Made by a program: the position numbers and the translations under genes
Assembly: GCF_024582835.1 (NCBI RefSeq)
Contig: NZ_CP102096.1
Location: forward strand, 1,178,001-1,242,000
DNA: 64,000 nucleotides
Direction of reading: 5' to 3'
Origin: Vibrio japonicus
GTDB lineage: Bacteria; Pseudomonadota; Gammaproteobacteria; Enterobacterales; Vibrionaceae
Shown here: piece by piece, positions 19,048-27,562 of the stretch
Numbering within the stretch: the stretch's first letter is position 1
Layout of the letters: every line of letters begins with the position of its first letter
Notes under the pieces: model-generated
Databases searched by the model: none
The model's input: the letters and a program-made list of their open reading frames with translations, nothing else
What the model was told of the DNA's origin: nothing

Positions 19048-20424
19048 ATGAAGAAAATTACGCAAGAAGTGAACGACCTAATTCATCGTAGTATGGATTC
19101 GCACGTAAGAATTGCCGTTACCGGACTCTCTCGAGCTGGTAAAACGGCCTTTATCAGTTCTTTGGTGAATCAGCTTCTTCATACCTCAACTCATGACAAT
19201 CTCCCTTTACTGACGGCCTCTAGGGATAAAAGAATTATTGGCGCTAAACGCGAGCCTCAATCGAATATGATGGTGCCACGTTTTGCGTATGATGAGTCAA
19301 TGGAGCATATTCACTCATACCCTCCTAAGTGGCCAGAACCCACCAGAGACGTCAGTGAAATTCGTTTAGCACTGAAATACAAGCCGAACAGCAAAGCTAA
19401 GCGATTGTTGAGCCGTACTTCGACGCTCCATATCGATATTATCGATTATCCGGGCGAGTGGCTGCTCGACTTGCCGCTGCTCGACATGGACTTTCAAGAA
19501 TGGTCGGCGAGTCAGTTTGCTGCGCTTAAAGGCAAGCGACAATCACTGGCTGAAAGTTGGTTGAATGATGCCCATGACTTCGATTTAGATAGCGAAGTGG
19601 ATGAAAAACGACTTGCTGACATTGCAGAAAGCTACACACGTTATTTGTACGCATGCAAAGAAGAAGGATTGCACTGGGTTCAACCGGGGCGATTTGTGTT
19701 ACCCGGGGAGTTAGAAGGCGCGCCTGTATTACAGTTCTTTCCTTGTCGGTTTGATGCTGAGAAAAAAGTCGTTAAAGGATCGAATCTAGCCATGCTGAAG
19801 GCAAGGTATCAGGAATACCAACAAAAAGTCGTTAAAGCGTTTTATAAGCACCATTTCGCAACGTTTGATCGACAAATTGTGTTAGTGGATTGCTTACAAC
19901 CCCTTAACGCTGGCTATGAATCTTTCCACGATATGCGTGATGCACTTGAGCAGATTATGCATAGCTTTCGTTATGGCCGCAGTAATGTACTTAAAAGATT
20001 GTTTGCGCCTCGTATTGATAAGGTTCTGTTTGCTGCGACGAAAGCGGATCACGTCACTCCCGAACAACATCCTCACCTTGTGTCTCTTCTCCAACAGATG
20101 GTGCATCCTGCGTGGCAGAGTGCCTCTTATGAAAATATCGAAATGAGTTGTATGACGATGGCGTCAATACAGGCGACACAAACAGGGTTTATCAGTCAGG
20201 GAGATCAGGCGATTCCGGCGCTTCAGGGCGTGACCATAGATGAACAGCCACTCACGGTATTCCCTGGAGAAGTGCCTAAAAAATTACCGAATCAGTCGTA
20301 TTGGGACGCGCAAGGTTTTGAGTTTACCGCGTTCAGGCCTCTAGAACTGTCCGAGGATGAGCCATTGCCGCATATACGATTAGATAAAGCTTTAGATTAT
20401 TTGATTGGAGACAAGCTGAAATGA
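19048..20424 (+). CDS. ycjX: YcjX-family GTP-binding protein
   Basis: A 458-aa P-loop protein of the YcjX (DUF463) family. The Walker A motif GLSRAGKT lies at about residues 26-33, and a switch-like DIIDYPGEW follows near residue 140. In E. coli ycjX and ycjF belong to the phage-shock (Psp) regulon and precede tyrR, and the same order holds here. No psp genes are adjacent in this window. The stop overlaps the ycjF start (ATGA), which implies translational coupling. The exact role is unknown. Confidence 0.93.
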   Translation: MKKITQEVNDLIHRSMDSHVRIAVTGLSRAGKTAFISSLVNQLLHTSTHDNLPLLTASRDKRIIGAKREPQSNMMVPRFAYDESMEHIHSYPPKWPEPTRDVSEIRLALKYKPNSKAKRLLSRTSTLHIDIIDYPGEWLLDLPLLDMDFQEWSASQFAALKGKRQSLAESWLNDAHDFDLDSEVDEKRLADIAESYTRYLYACKEEGLHWVQPGRFVLPGELEGAPVLQFFPCRFDAEKKVVKGSNLAMLKARYQEYQQKVVKAFYKHHFATFDRQIVLVDCLQPLNAGYESFHDMRDALEQIMHSFRYGRSNVLKRLFAPRIDKVLFAATKADHVTPEQHPHLVSLLQQMVHPAWQSASYENIEMSCMTMASIQATQTGFISQGDQAIPALQGVTIDEQPLTVFPGEVPKKLPNQSYWDAQGFEFTAFRPLELSEDEPLPHIRLDKALDYLIGDKLK

Positions 20425-21473
20425 GCAAAGAAACAGAATCAACGCTTAAAAAGAAGCAAGTTTTCGACCAAGGCTTAACTCAAGAAAAAGAGCGAGATCG
20501 TGCTCCTGACTTAAATGTGCAGATGCAATTTTCTGAGCAAGAGAAGTTTGTTCCGGTAGAAATTGAATCTACGGAAACCGCGACAGAGCAAGAAGATCGC
20601 CTAGAACACGTTATACGCCCCAACAAAGGCCCTAAATGGCTTGCGAGCGGCTTACTAACTGCATTTACTGGTCTCGTGGGGTGGCAGGCGATCGATACCA
20701 TCGTGACCTCTGTGCAAAGCTCTGATTGGTTAGCATTGGGCTGGGCGGGATTCATCGCAACCATTGCAGGGTTAGGCATCAGTGTCATTGGACGCGAGAT
20801 ATGGAAGTTAAGAACGTTACGTCGTCACTTTAGTGTTCAAGAGCAGAGCGAAGCACTGATGCTGGCGGATGGAGTAGGTAAAGGCAAAGCGTTTTGTGAA
20901 GCGATTGCCAAGCAAAGTGGTGTCAAGCAGGAATCTGCCAGCTACGATCGTTGGATTAATAGTGTCAATTCGTCTCATAGCGATGCAGAAGTGATTGATA
21001 TGTATGACGCGATGGTCGTGTCAGAACAAGATAAAGTTGCGACCAAAATAGTGTCTCAACATGCGACAGAATCTGCTGCGCTGGTGGCGATCAGTCCATT
21101 AGCGATTGCCGACATGTTGCTGGTGGCATGGCGCAATTTTAAAATGATTGACAACTTAGCGCAGGTGTATGGAGTCGAGCTGGGTTACTGGTCGCGTTTA
21201 AAGCTGTTTAAAGCTACCTTAATTAATATGGCTGCCGCAGGTGCAAGTGAATTGGCCATTGACGCGGGTATGGATCTGATGTCGATGGATCTGGCAGGAA
21301 GAGTGTCAGCACGAGCCGGGCAAGGTTTGGGTGTCGGTATTTTAACAGCGCGCCTCGGGCTAAAAGCCATGTCATTGTTGCGACCTATACCTTGGCATCA
21401 GGACCGTAAAGTAAAACTTGGGACAATTCGCAAGCGCATCGTTGAAAAATTAGCCGCAATAACAATCAAATAG
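20421..21473 (+). CDS. ycjF: YcjF-family membrane protein (TIGR01620)
   Basis: A 350-aa inner-membrane protein. A long hydrophilic N-terminus (about 1-75) is followed by two membrane segments (about 78-98 and 104-124) and a C-terminal domain with further hydrophobic helices ([16 protein letters not shown]). It overlaps the ycjX stop by 4 bp. The pair probably forms a membrane-linked GTPase complex; that is inference from constant co-occurrence. Confidence 0.92.
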   Translation: MSKETESTLKKKQVFDQGLTQEKERDRAPDLNVQMQFSEQEKFVPVEIESTETATEQEDRLEHVIRPNKGPKWLASGLLTAFTGLVGWQAIDTIVTSVQSSDWLALGWAGFIATIAGLGISVIGREIWKLRTLRRHFSVQEQSEALMLADGVGKGKAFCEAIAKQSGVKQESASYDRWINSVNSSHSDAEVIDMYDAMVVSEQDKVATKIVSQHATESAALVAISPLAIADMLLVAWRNFKMIDNLAQVYGVELGYWSRLKLFKATLINMAAAGASELAIDAGMDLMSMDLAGRVSARAGQGLGVGILTARLGLKAMSLLRPIPWHQDRKVKLGTIRKRIVEKLAAITIK

Positions 21474-21536
21474 CGCGAATGTGAAGCAAGTATTACTCAC
21501 TTTGCTTGACGAGGATCTAGGCTTAAGGGAAACTAC

Positions 21537-21554
21537 TGTCAACTTTTCGTGACA
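21537..21554. promoter_or_regulatory. Candidate TyrR box before tyrR
   Basis: TGTCAA-N6-GTGACA compares with the TyrR consensus TGTAAA-N6-TTTACA. The essential G and C are 14 bases apart as required. It lies 24-41 bp upstream of the GTG start, consistent with autoregulation as known for E. coli tyrR. Confidence 0.4.
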
Positions 21555-21577
21555 CCTCAAGTTAGGGATTCATATAC

Positions 21578-23122
21578 GTGCGTCTAGAAGTTTTTTGTGA
21601 AGACAGATTGGGTCTGACTCGTGAATTGCTCGATATTTTGGCAACCAAAAATATCGATTTACGAGGTATTGAAATTGATATCACTGGCATTATCTACCTA
21701 AACTGCCCAGATATCGATTTTAATACGTTTAGCGAACTTATGGCTGAGATACGAAGAATCTCAGGCGTAAAAGATGTGCGTAAAATTCAGTTTATGCCGA
21801 TGGAGAGGCACAACACTGAGCTTATCTCACTGCTCAATAGCCTGCCTGAACCCGTATTGTCTATAGACCTCAAAGGTCACGTCGATATGGTGAACCACGC
21901 AGCATTAAGCTTGTTCAACTGCGAAGCGGATGACATGTTTGGTCATCCTATCGCGTCATTCTTGCCAAATTTCAACTTCTCCAAATGGGCCGAAGGGCGC
22001 ATCACTCGTCATAGAGACAACATAGTGATCAACGGATTAGATTACACATTGGAAGTGATGCCAGTATACATCACTGATGAATCCAATGAGTCTATTCTGG
22101 CAAGTGGGGTAGTCATGATTCGATCGGCGCAAGAGAAGCGCATGTTTGATGACATGTTACCGCTGCACAACAATTTGGGATTTGAGCATTTTGTTGGTAT
22201 TTCTAATCGACACAAGGCGTTAATGGGGCAGGCTAAGAAGCTATCTATGCTTGATCAGCCTCTACTCATTCAAGGTGAAACCGGAACGGGTAAAGAAATG
22301 TTGGCACGCGCTTGTCACAATCGCTCACACCGTGCGGCTAATCCGTTCCTAGTATTAAGCTGTGCTTCGATGCCGGATGACGTGGCCGAAACCGAATTGT
22401 TTGGTCATGCTCCGGGATCATTTAACCATGAACAAGGGCACAAAGGGATCTTCGAGCAAGCAAACGGTGGTACGGTGCTGCTTGACGAAATTGGAGAGAT
22501 GAGCCCGCATCTACAGATTAAACTGCTGCGACTATTGCAAGACGGCACATTCCGCCGAGTTGGTGAAGAAGACGAGATTCACGTAGACGTTCGTGTGATT
22601 GCGTCTACTCGATATAACCTGGCTGATCTTTCTGAATCTGGCTCGTTCCGAGAAGACTTATTCTATCGACTCAATGTGCTGACACTGACGATTCCACCAC
22701 TGCGTGATCGATCAAACGACATCACACCGCTGCTTGAACTGTTTGTGGCCAAATACGTAAAACAGCTCGGTATCGCCAAGCCCTCATTCCATGAAAACTT
22801 AGTGGATCAGCTTTCGACCTATCAATGGCCCGGAAACATGCGTCAGCTAGAAAATATGGTTCTACGAGCAATTACCGAATTAGAAGGTGACGAGCTCACT
22901 GCTGATTTGTTCCATTTGCCTCAGGCGGCATCGTCAGAGGTGAATTTACCAACGATTAACTTAGATGGGTCGTTGGATGAAATCATGAAAGAGTACGAGT
23001 CACAAGTGTTAGAGCGTCTGTATCAGTCGTTCCCGTCCAGCCGTAAACTGGCCAAGCGTTTGAACGTTTCACACACTTCTGTCGCGAACAAATTACGTGA
23101 ATATGGGATCAGAAAAAACTAA
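21578..23122 (+). CDS. tyrR: Transcriptional regulator TyrR
   Basis: A 514-aa regulator of aromatic amino acid synthesis and transport. It has an N-terminal ACT domain (about 1-75), PAS domain (about 78-190), AAA+ domain with Walker A GETGTGKE (about 235) and LLDEIGEM, and a C-terminal helix-turn-helix (SRKLAKRLNVSHTSVANKL). The sigma-54 contact loop GAFTGA is replaced by HAPGSFNHE, as expected for TyrR, which works with sigma-70. The start is GTG at 21578. It follows ycjXF as in E. coli and is directly abutted by the acetyltransferase gene. Confidence 0.96.
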   Translation: MRLEVFCEDRLGLTRELLDILATKNIDLRGIEIDITGIIYLNCPDIDFNTFSELMAEIRRISGVKDVRKIQFMPMERHNTELISLLNSLPEPVLSIDLKGHVDMVNHAALSLFNCEADDMFGHPIASFLPNFNFSKWAEGRITRHRDNIVINGLDYTLEVMPVYITDESNESILASGVVMIRSAQEKRMFDDMLPLHNNLGFEHFVGISNRHKALMGQAKKLSMLDQPLLIQGETGTGKEMLARACHNRSHRAANPFLVLSCASMPDDVAETELFGHAPGSFNHEQGHKGIFEQANGGTVLLDEIGEMSPHLQIKLLRLLQDGTFRRVGEEDEIHVDVRVIASTRYNLADLSESGSFREDLFYRLNVLTLTIPPLRDRSNDITPLLELFVAKYVKQLGIAKPSFHENLVDQLSTYQWPGNMRQLENMVLRAITELEGDELTADLFHLPQAASSEVNLPTINLDGSLDEIMKEYESQVLERLYQSFPSSRKLAKRLNVSHTSVANKLREYGIRKN

Positions 23123-23701
23123 ATGGACAGAGTAAGCACACCTCAGCAAGTTTTTGAGACAGACGGCGATATTATTCTTCGAACTGCTGAGCCTATGGAC
23201 GGGAAACTGATTTCAGACTATTTCATCGCCAATAGAGAGCACCTGCGAGAGTGGGAACCAATAAGAGAGCCTTCTTTCTTTACGGAAACAGGTTGGACGC
23301 AGAAACTGATTAAGCTCAACGAATTGCACAAAATGGGGTTAGGCTATTACTTGATCATTACTGATCGTGAGACAGGCCAAATGTACGGCACCATATCGTT
23401 TAGCAATATTACCCGCTTTCCTTTTTACGCGTGCAACGTGGGTTATTCACTCGGGAAGGACATGCAAGGAAAAGGCGTGATGACGCGAGCACTTCGCATG
23501 GCAGTCAACTATATGTTTTCTATACAGAACCTCCATCGAATCATGGCGGGTTATATGCCAAGAAATAAACGCAGTGAAGCAGTACTGCAAAGAGTAGGAT
23601 TCGAAAAAGAAGGGTTTGCCAAAGACTACTTGCTGATTAATGGTCGTTGGGAAGATCACAATCTGACGTGTTTAATTAACGAAAACTGGAAAGGGAATTA
23701 G
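23123..23701 (+). CDS. GNAT acetyltransferase, RimJ/RimL type
   Basis: A 192-aa GNAT-fold enzyme that moves an acetyl group from acetyl-CoA to an N-terminal or small-molecule amine. The body has ILRTAEPMDGKLISDYF and the acetyl-CoA pyrophosphate loop region LGKDMQGKGVMTRAL, followed by the typical LHRIMAGYMPRNKRSEAVLQRVGFEKEGFAKDY split over residues 130-165. The start codon follows the tyrR stop with no gap, so it is cotranscribed with tyrR. RimJ-like substrate specificity is likely but unproven. Confidence 0.88.
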   Translation: MDRVSTPQQVFETDGDIILRTAEPMDGKLISDYFIANREHLREWEPIREPSFFTETGWTQKLIKLNELHKMGLGYYLIITDRETGQMYGTISFSNITRFPFYACNVGYSLGKDMQGKGVMTRALRMAVNYMFSIQNLHRIMAGYMPRNKRSEAVLQRVGFEKEGFAKDYLLINGRWEDHNLTCLINENWKGN

Positions 23702-23702
23702 A

Positions 23703-24290
23703 ATGAGCCGTTTGGAACAGCAACTGTCTTTATTGATCGAACTGGATCAGTTGAAATCCGTACTAAGACGATCGCGCGTAAAAAGTGCGGACGGGCGGTT
23801 AGAGAACAGTGCAGAGCATAGCTGGCATGTTGCACTGATGGCAATTCTAATGGAAGAGCATGCAAATGAGCCGGTGAATATTGCTCGCGTTGTTAAAATG
23901 CTACTGCTGCATGACATCGTAGAAATTGATGCTGGCGATACTTTTGTGTATGACACGTCAGCTGCCAAAGAGCAGGAACAGAAAGAGCTGGAAGCAGCGA
24001 AAAGGCTGTTTGGCATGCTACCTGAGGATCAAGGTCAAGCGTTGTTTGAACTTTGGACGGAGTTCGAAAACGCACAATCTGCCGATGCCAAGTTTGCCAA
24101 GGCGTTGGATCGTCTTATTCCTATGCTTCTCAACTACCATAATAACGGTCAAAGCTGGAAAGAGAACGGTGTGACTCGTGAACAAGCAATGACGATCAAT
24201 CGAAAAATTGAATACGGCTCCGAAGCTCTGTGGGAAAAAGCACAGCAAGTTATCGAAGACGCTACAGAACAAGGCTGGCTTAAGGCTTGA
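23703..24290 (+). CDS. HD-domain phosphohydrolase (deoxynucleotidase-like)
   Basis: A 195-aa HD-superfamily metal hydrolase. The metal ligands are visible as H in SAEHSWHVAL, the HD pair in LLLHDIVEIDAGD, and a downstream Asp in AKALDRLIPML. The architecture is like HDDC2/YfbR 5'-deoxynucleotidases, so it probably removes phosphate from deoxynucleoside monophosphates. It starts 1 bp after the acetyltransferase stop, with GGGAA as ribosome site, so it is in the same transcript. Confidence 0.85.
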   Translation: MSRLEQQLSLLIELDQLKSVLRRSRVKSADGRLENSAEHSWHVALMAILMEEHANEPVNIARVVKMLLLHDIVEIDAGDTFVYDTSAAKEQEQKELEAAKRLFGMLPEDQGQALFELWTEFENAQSADAKFAKALDRLIPMLLNYHNNGQSWKENGVTREQAMTINRKIEYGSEALWEKAQQVIEDATEQGWLKA

Positions 24291-24315
24291 TAGCCAGTAC
24301 TAACGAGGAAAATGA

Positions 24316-24789
24316 ATGTCGTATCTAACTTTGGATGAATACCAAAGAAAATGGATTTTTACTCATCAATCAATGCCAGTTCCTGAAAAGGATCTTGCCG
24401 CGATTAAGCCAATGGATCAGGCGAGATCAGCTCAGCTTTGGAAAGAAAATATCAGTGCACAAAGCCCTGATGCAGATCGTTTAAGTTCAAGCGACTGGCC
24501 AATGAAAGAATCCAACTGGAAAGAAACGGTGGATTGGATGGCTGCTTGGGAAAGTGATGATGAGCCAATGCCAACGGAAGTTCTGGACTTTCTAGACTGG
24601 CAAGATGATGTAACTGTTTATTTTTGTTATGAAAAATACAATGTTATTGAAACCAAGTGGTCAACATTTAAGAAGTATTGGAAGAACTTTCTATTTTATG
24701 ATGATGGTCCGATCCTCATAGGACGCAGGCGTAATGAAGCCCTGTGGTTCGACTCCAAAGGTAACGTCAAGTTAGGTTATCGAAAATAG
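24316..24789 (+). CDS. DUF2947-family protein
   Basis: A 157-aa soluble protein rich in Trp and acidic residues (WDWMAAWESDD-type segments), which I match to DUF2947 from memory. No catalytic motif is obvious. It is the last gene of the tyrR-GNAT-HD run, 25 bp after the HD gene with a GAGGAAA ribosome site, and it ends in a strong terminator. Function unknown. Confidence 0.75.
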   Translation: MSYLTLDEYQRKWIFTHQSMPVPEKDLAAIKPMDQARSAQLWKENISAQSPDADRLSSSDWPMKESNWKETVDWMAAWESDDEPMPTEVLDFLDWQDDVTVYFCYEKYNVIETKWSTFKKYWKNFLFYDDGPILIGRRRNEALWFDSKGNVKLGYRK

Positions 24790-24790
24790 C

Positions 24791-24816
24791 AAAAAGCAGG
24801 TTTATCCTGCTTTTTT
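24791..24816 (+). terminator. Terminator of tyrR cluster
   Basis: A 10-bp stem (AAAAAGCAGG / CCTGCTTTTT) with a 5-nt loop directly after the DUF2947 stop and ending in a T-tract. Confidence 0.93.
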
Positions 24817-24838
24817 ACGTTATGTACCAGATAAATAA

Positions 24839-24890
24839 GATCAACCGTTCCAGGAATGATCAATAAAGTGATCAAAATAGATCCAAGATC
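24839..24890. repeat. Cluster of five GATC (Dam) sites
   Basis: GATC occurs at 24839, 24858, 24870, 24880 and 24887, five sites in 52 bp where one per 256 bp is expected. The cluster is intergenic, about 160 bp upstream of the 58-aa gene. The spacing (19, 12, 10, 7) is close to helical phase. Clusters like this can bind SeqA or make a methylation-sensitive promoter. Confidence 0.8.
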
Positions 24891-25046
24891 CTTTTGGATT
24901 GTAAAGTGTAACTGGTTGAATAATATGTGATTCTCAGCCCACTTTTAACATTAGTTTTTGCGGGGATTTTGTAATTTGTTATCATTTTTCGCACAAAAGT
25001 AAATGAAATGGTTATTTGTTTAGTTAACAAGGGTACAGGGAAAGTC

Positions 25047-25223
25047 GTGGATATTAATAAAACACAGCTGAGAAAAGACTTTTATGCGCAAATAAGCCTT
25101 TTACAGGCGTATACGTTGCCGCAGACCAAACCGACACTCTCGTTGCTAACAGAAGAAGAGCTTCAAGAATTAGAAGCAATGTGGATAGAGCATTTCGTTT
25201 GGAAGACTAAGCAAAACCACTAG
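25047..25223 (+). CDS. Small hypothetical protein, 58 aa
   Basis: Soluble, acidic and helical, with Trp-rich C-terminus (AMWIEHFVWKTKQNH). I choose the GTG at 25047, which has AGGGA at good spacing; an ATG at 25008 in frame lacks a ribosome site. A terminator follows 23 bp after the stop. No family recognised. Confidence 0.55.
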   Translation: MDINKTQLRKDFYAQISLLQAYTLPQTKPTLSLLTEEELQELEAMWIEHFVWKTKQNH

Positions 25224-25245
25224 TCGTATAACGATATGGTGTTTG

Positions 25246-25278
25246 AAACCTCAGGACGCGAAGTCACTGAGGTTTTTT
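25246..25278 (+). terminator. Terminator before ribA
   Basis: A 9-bp stem (AAACCTCAG / CTGAGGTTT) with a 12-nt loop ends in TTTTTTAT. It closes the 58-aa gene just upstream of the ribA promoter. Confidence 0.85.
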
Positions 25279-25279
25279 A

Positions 25280-25307
25280 TTGTCATAAATCCAAATTGTT
25301 ATATTAT
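25280..25307 (+). promoter_or_regulatory. Candidate ribA promoter
   Basis: TTGTCA at 25280-25285 and TATTAT at 25302-25307 with a 16-bp spacer. The -10 lies inside the palindromic operator, so binding there should block RNA polymerase. The 5' untranslated region would be about 105 nt. Confidence 0.55.
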
Positions 25308-25314
25308 AACAATT
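25294..25314. promoter_or_regulatory. Zur-type operator upstream of ribA
   Basis: A 21-bp perfect palindrome: AATTGTTATA, a central T, and TATAACAATT. Its core TGTTATA-T-TATAACA equals the gammaproteobacterial Zur box core (TGTTATA-N-TATAACA). It covers the predicted -10 of ribA, the only gene downstream. GTP cyclohydrolase II is a zinc enzyme, which makes zinc control plausible. Confidence 0.65.
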
Positions 25315-25421
25315 GTGAACTAACCATTGATTTCTCAGGTTTGAGTCCCCATAGTTAGTCACAGAAGCAGTATCTTTTAAGATAGAAACGAATAAAGACG
25401 TAGATTCAAGTGAGTAGGGAT

Positions 25422-26018
25422 ATGGCGGAAGTAAGAGCCAGAGTAAAATTCAAAGTCGGAATGAATAGCGACATAGATGCAGAAATTCTCTCTTTTCGAG
25501 GGTTAAAAACCGACAAAGAGCATATCGCTGTCATCTTTAAACAAGCCGACAAGACCCAATCTACGCCGCTAGTTCGTATGCACTCTGAGTGCCTGACCGG
25601 TGACGTGTTCCATTCATCGAGATGCGACTGTGGCGAACAACTGGACGAAACCATTAACTTCATGGCGACATCTGGGGGAATTATTCTATATTTGCGTCAA
25701 GAAGGGCGCGGAATTGGTTTGTACAATAAAATTGATGCTTATGAGCTACAAAGCCAAGGCATGAATACATATGAAGCGAACAATCACCTTGGTTTTGGTG
25801 ATGACCTAAGAGACTTTACCGAAGCGGCGCAAATGCTAAATGCGTTGAATGTCAGTAATATTCGCTTAGTCACCAATAACCCTAAAAAGGTTCGTGAACT
25901 AAAAGAGCATGGAATTGAAATAGAATGCGTTGTCAATACCTCAGCGCACCTAAAAGACGGTAATGAAGGTTACCTCAAAGCAAAAGTGTCTCATGGCAAG
26001 CACGATTTAAAACTCTAA
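25422..26018 (+). CDS. ribA: GTP cyclohydrolase II
   Basis: RibA opens GTP to start riboflavin synthesis. With the start at ATG 25422 ([13 protein letters not shown]) the protein is 198 aa, like Vibrio and E. coli RibA; a GTG at 25410 is less likely. The zinc cysteines are in [11 protein letters not shown] together with CLTGDVF upstream, and the catalytic region is [14 protein letters not shown]. It is monocistronic, with a strong terminator behind and a palindromic Zur-type operator in front. No other rib genes are in the window. Confidence 0.96.
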   Translation: MAEVRARVKFKVGMNSDIDAEILSFRGLKTDKEHIAVIFKQADKTQSTPLVRMHSECLTGDVFHSSRCDCGEQLDETINFMATSGGIILYLRQEGRGIGLYNKIDAYELQSQGMNTYEANNHLGFGDDLRDFTEAAQMLNALNVSNIRLVTNNPKKVRELKEHGIEIECVVNTSAHLKDGNEGYLKAKVSHGKHDLKL

Positions 26019-26043
26019 ACCCTTGGCGTACCTTTATTGACAG

Positions 26044-26070
26044 AGGCCTCACTTATGTGAGGCCTTTTTT
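26044..26070 (+). terminator. ribA terminator
   Basis: A 9-bp perfect GC-rich stem (AGGCCTCAC / GTGAGGCCT) with a TTAT loop and a TTTTT run, 26 bp after the ribA stop. Confidence 0.94.
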
Positions 26071-26079
26071 GTTTCATGC

Positions 26080-26107
26080 TTGCAAAAAAATTGTAAGTTT
26101 GTATTAT
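26080..26107 (+). promoter_or_regulatory. Candidate promoter of the imelysin cluster
   Basis: TTGCAA at 26080-26085 and TATTAT at 26102-26107 with 16-bp spacing. The predicted start of transcription falls next to the Fur-like box. Confidence 0.5.
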
Positions 26108-26125
26108 CTTGACCATTAGTGCAAA

Positions 26126-26140
26126 TGAGAACAATTAGCA
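26126..26140. promoter_or_regulatory. Fur-like box
   Basis: TGAGAAC-A-ATTAGCA matches 11 of 14 informative positions of the 7-1-7 Fur consensus TGATAAT-N-ATTATCA. It lies about 20 bp past the predicted -10, 46-60 bp before the start codon. This suits iron repression of the cluster. Confidence 0.5.
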
Positions 26141-26185
26141 CTAACCTTTCAAGAATAATTACCATGCTCAACAAGGACGCCTGTA

Positions 26186-27448
26186 ATGAATGTAAAATCG
26201 CTATTAGCTCAGTCTATTGCTACTTCTCTGGTACTGGCTAGCAGCTCAGTTTTTGCTGCAAACGTAACTCAAGAACAAGTCGTTGAACATTATGCGGATA
26301 TCGCTCATGCCGTATTCTCTGATGCGCTAACAACAGCAAAAACGCTCGATCAATCTATCGAAACTTTCCTTGCAGATCCGTCTGCTGAAGGACTTGAGCA
26401 AGTAAAACAAGCTTGGTTGGCTTCGCGTGTACCCTATCAACAGTCTGAAGTTTTCCGTTTTGGTAACGCAATTGTCGACGATTGGGAAGGTCAGTTGAAC
26501 GCTTGGCCGTTAGACGAGGGGCTAATCGATTACGTGGATTCTAACTATCAATACGAATTAGGTAACGAAGGCGCGAGTGCAAACATCGTAGCGAATAAGC
26601 AACTAAAAATCGGTGCAGCAACTGTCGATGTGACTCAACTTACGCCAAAAGCAATTGCTGACCTAAATGAGATTGGCGGCTCTGAAGCAAACGTGGCATC
26701 AGGCTACCACGCCATTGAATTCTTGCTTTGGGGGCAGGATCTTAATGGAACAAATGCGGGTGCGGGTGAACGTGCATACACTGACTTTGTTGTAGGTAAT
26801 GCATGTACGAATGGTAACTGTGACCGTCGCGGCGAATACCTGAAAGCGGCTGCTGATCTTCTTGTTCAAGATTTAGAGTGGATGGAGAACCAGTGGAACG
26901 CTGAAACGGAAGGGAATTACCGTGAAGAGTTGATTAACGACTCTGCTGATAAGGGTCTGCGCAAGATGCTGTTTGGTATGGGTTCTCTGTCTTTAGGTGA
27001 GTTAGCGGGTGAGCGTATGAAAGTTGCGCTTGAAGCCAACTCTACGGAAGACGAACATGATTGTTTCTCAGACAACACACACAACTCTCACTACTACAAC
27101 GAGCAGGGTATCTACAACGTTTACACGGGTAGCTACAAGCGTCAAGACGGCTCAATGCTTACTGGTCCAAGCTTAAACGATCTTGTTGCGCAAAAAGACA
27201 AGCAAGCTGCGAATGAGATCCAAAAGCAGTTCGACGAGACTCGTACTCAAGTTGGTCAGTTAGTGACATCGGCAGAGAAAAATGGTCAATTCTTCGACCA
27301 ATTGATCGCAGCGGGTAACACTAAGGGCAACGCATTGGTGAATGAAACCATTATGTCTTTGGTTGAACAAACGGTATCCATTGAACGAGCGGCTAAAATC
27401 GTCGGCATTACAAGCCTGAATCCAGATACTGCCGATCACGAATTCTAA
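26186..27448 (+). CDS. Imelysin-family protein (IrpA-like)
   Basis: A 420-aa periplasmic protein with a cleavable signal peptide (about 1-24, ending SSVFAAN). It belongs to the imelysin/insulin-cleaving membrane protease family, which includes iron-regulated IrpA and the EfeO-like proteins. The family motif GxHxxE is intact as GYHAIEF (about residue 173). The GAYDxxxW-like wall of acidic helices follows. Probably binds iron or another metal in the periplasm; the protease name is doubtful for the family. It heads a cluster with a di-heme protein and a second imelysin, though a terminator follows it. Confidence 0.88.
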   Translation: MNVKSLLAQSIATSLVLASSSVFAANVTQEQVVEHYADIAHAVFSDALTTAKTLDQSIETFLADPSAEGLEQVKQAWLASRVPYQQSEVFRFGNAIVDDWEGQLNAWPLDEGLIDYVDSNYQYELGNEGASANIVANKQLKIGAATVDVTQLTPKAIADLNEIGGSEANVASGYHAIEFLLWGQDLNGTNAGAGERAYTDFVVGNACTNGNCDRRGEYLKAAADLLVQDLEWMENQWNAETEGNYREELINDSADKGLRKMLFGMGSLSLGELAGERMKVALEANSTEDEHDCFSDNTHNSHYYNEQGIYNVYTGSYKRQDGSMLTGPSLNDLVAQKDKQAANEIQKQFDETRTQVGQLVTSAEKNGQFFDQLIAAGNTKGNALVNETIMSLVEQTVSIERAAKIVGITSLNPDTADHEF

Positions 27449-27467
27449 TTATTTCTTGAAGAATTTT

Positions 27468-27492
27468 AAGGGCTCCCCAACGAGCCCTTTTT
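27468..27492 (+). terminator. Terminator inside the imelysin cluster
   Basis: An 8-bp stem (AAGGGCTC / GAGCCCTT) with a 6-nt loop and T-tract, between the first imelysin gene and the di-heme gene. It may be partial, giving more of the first protein. Confidence 0.75.
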
Positions 27493-27562
27493 GCTGTTTT
27501 TATACCCTTACTTTTAATGAGATCTTTTCTTATTTAGGTAAGGCACTGCTAAGAGTGATGAC

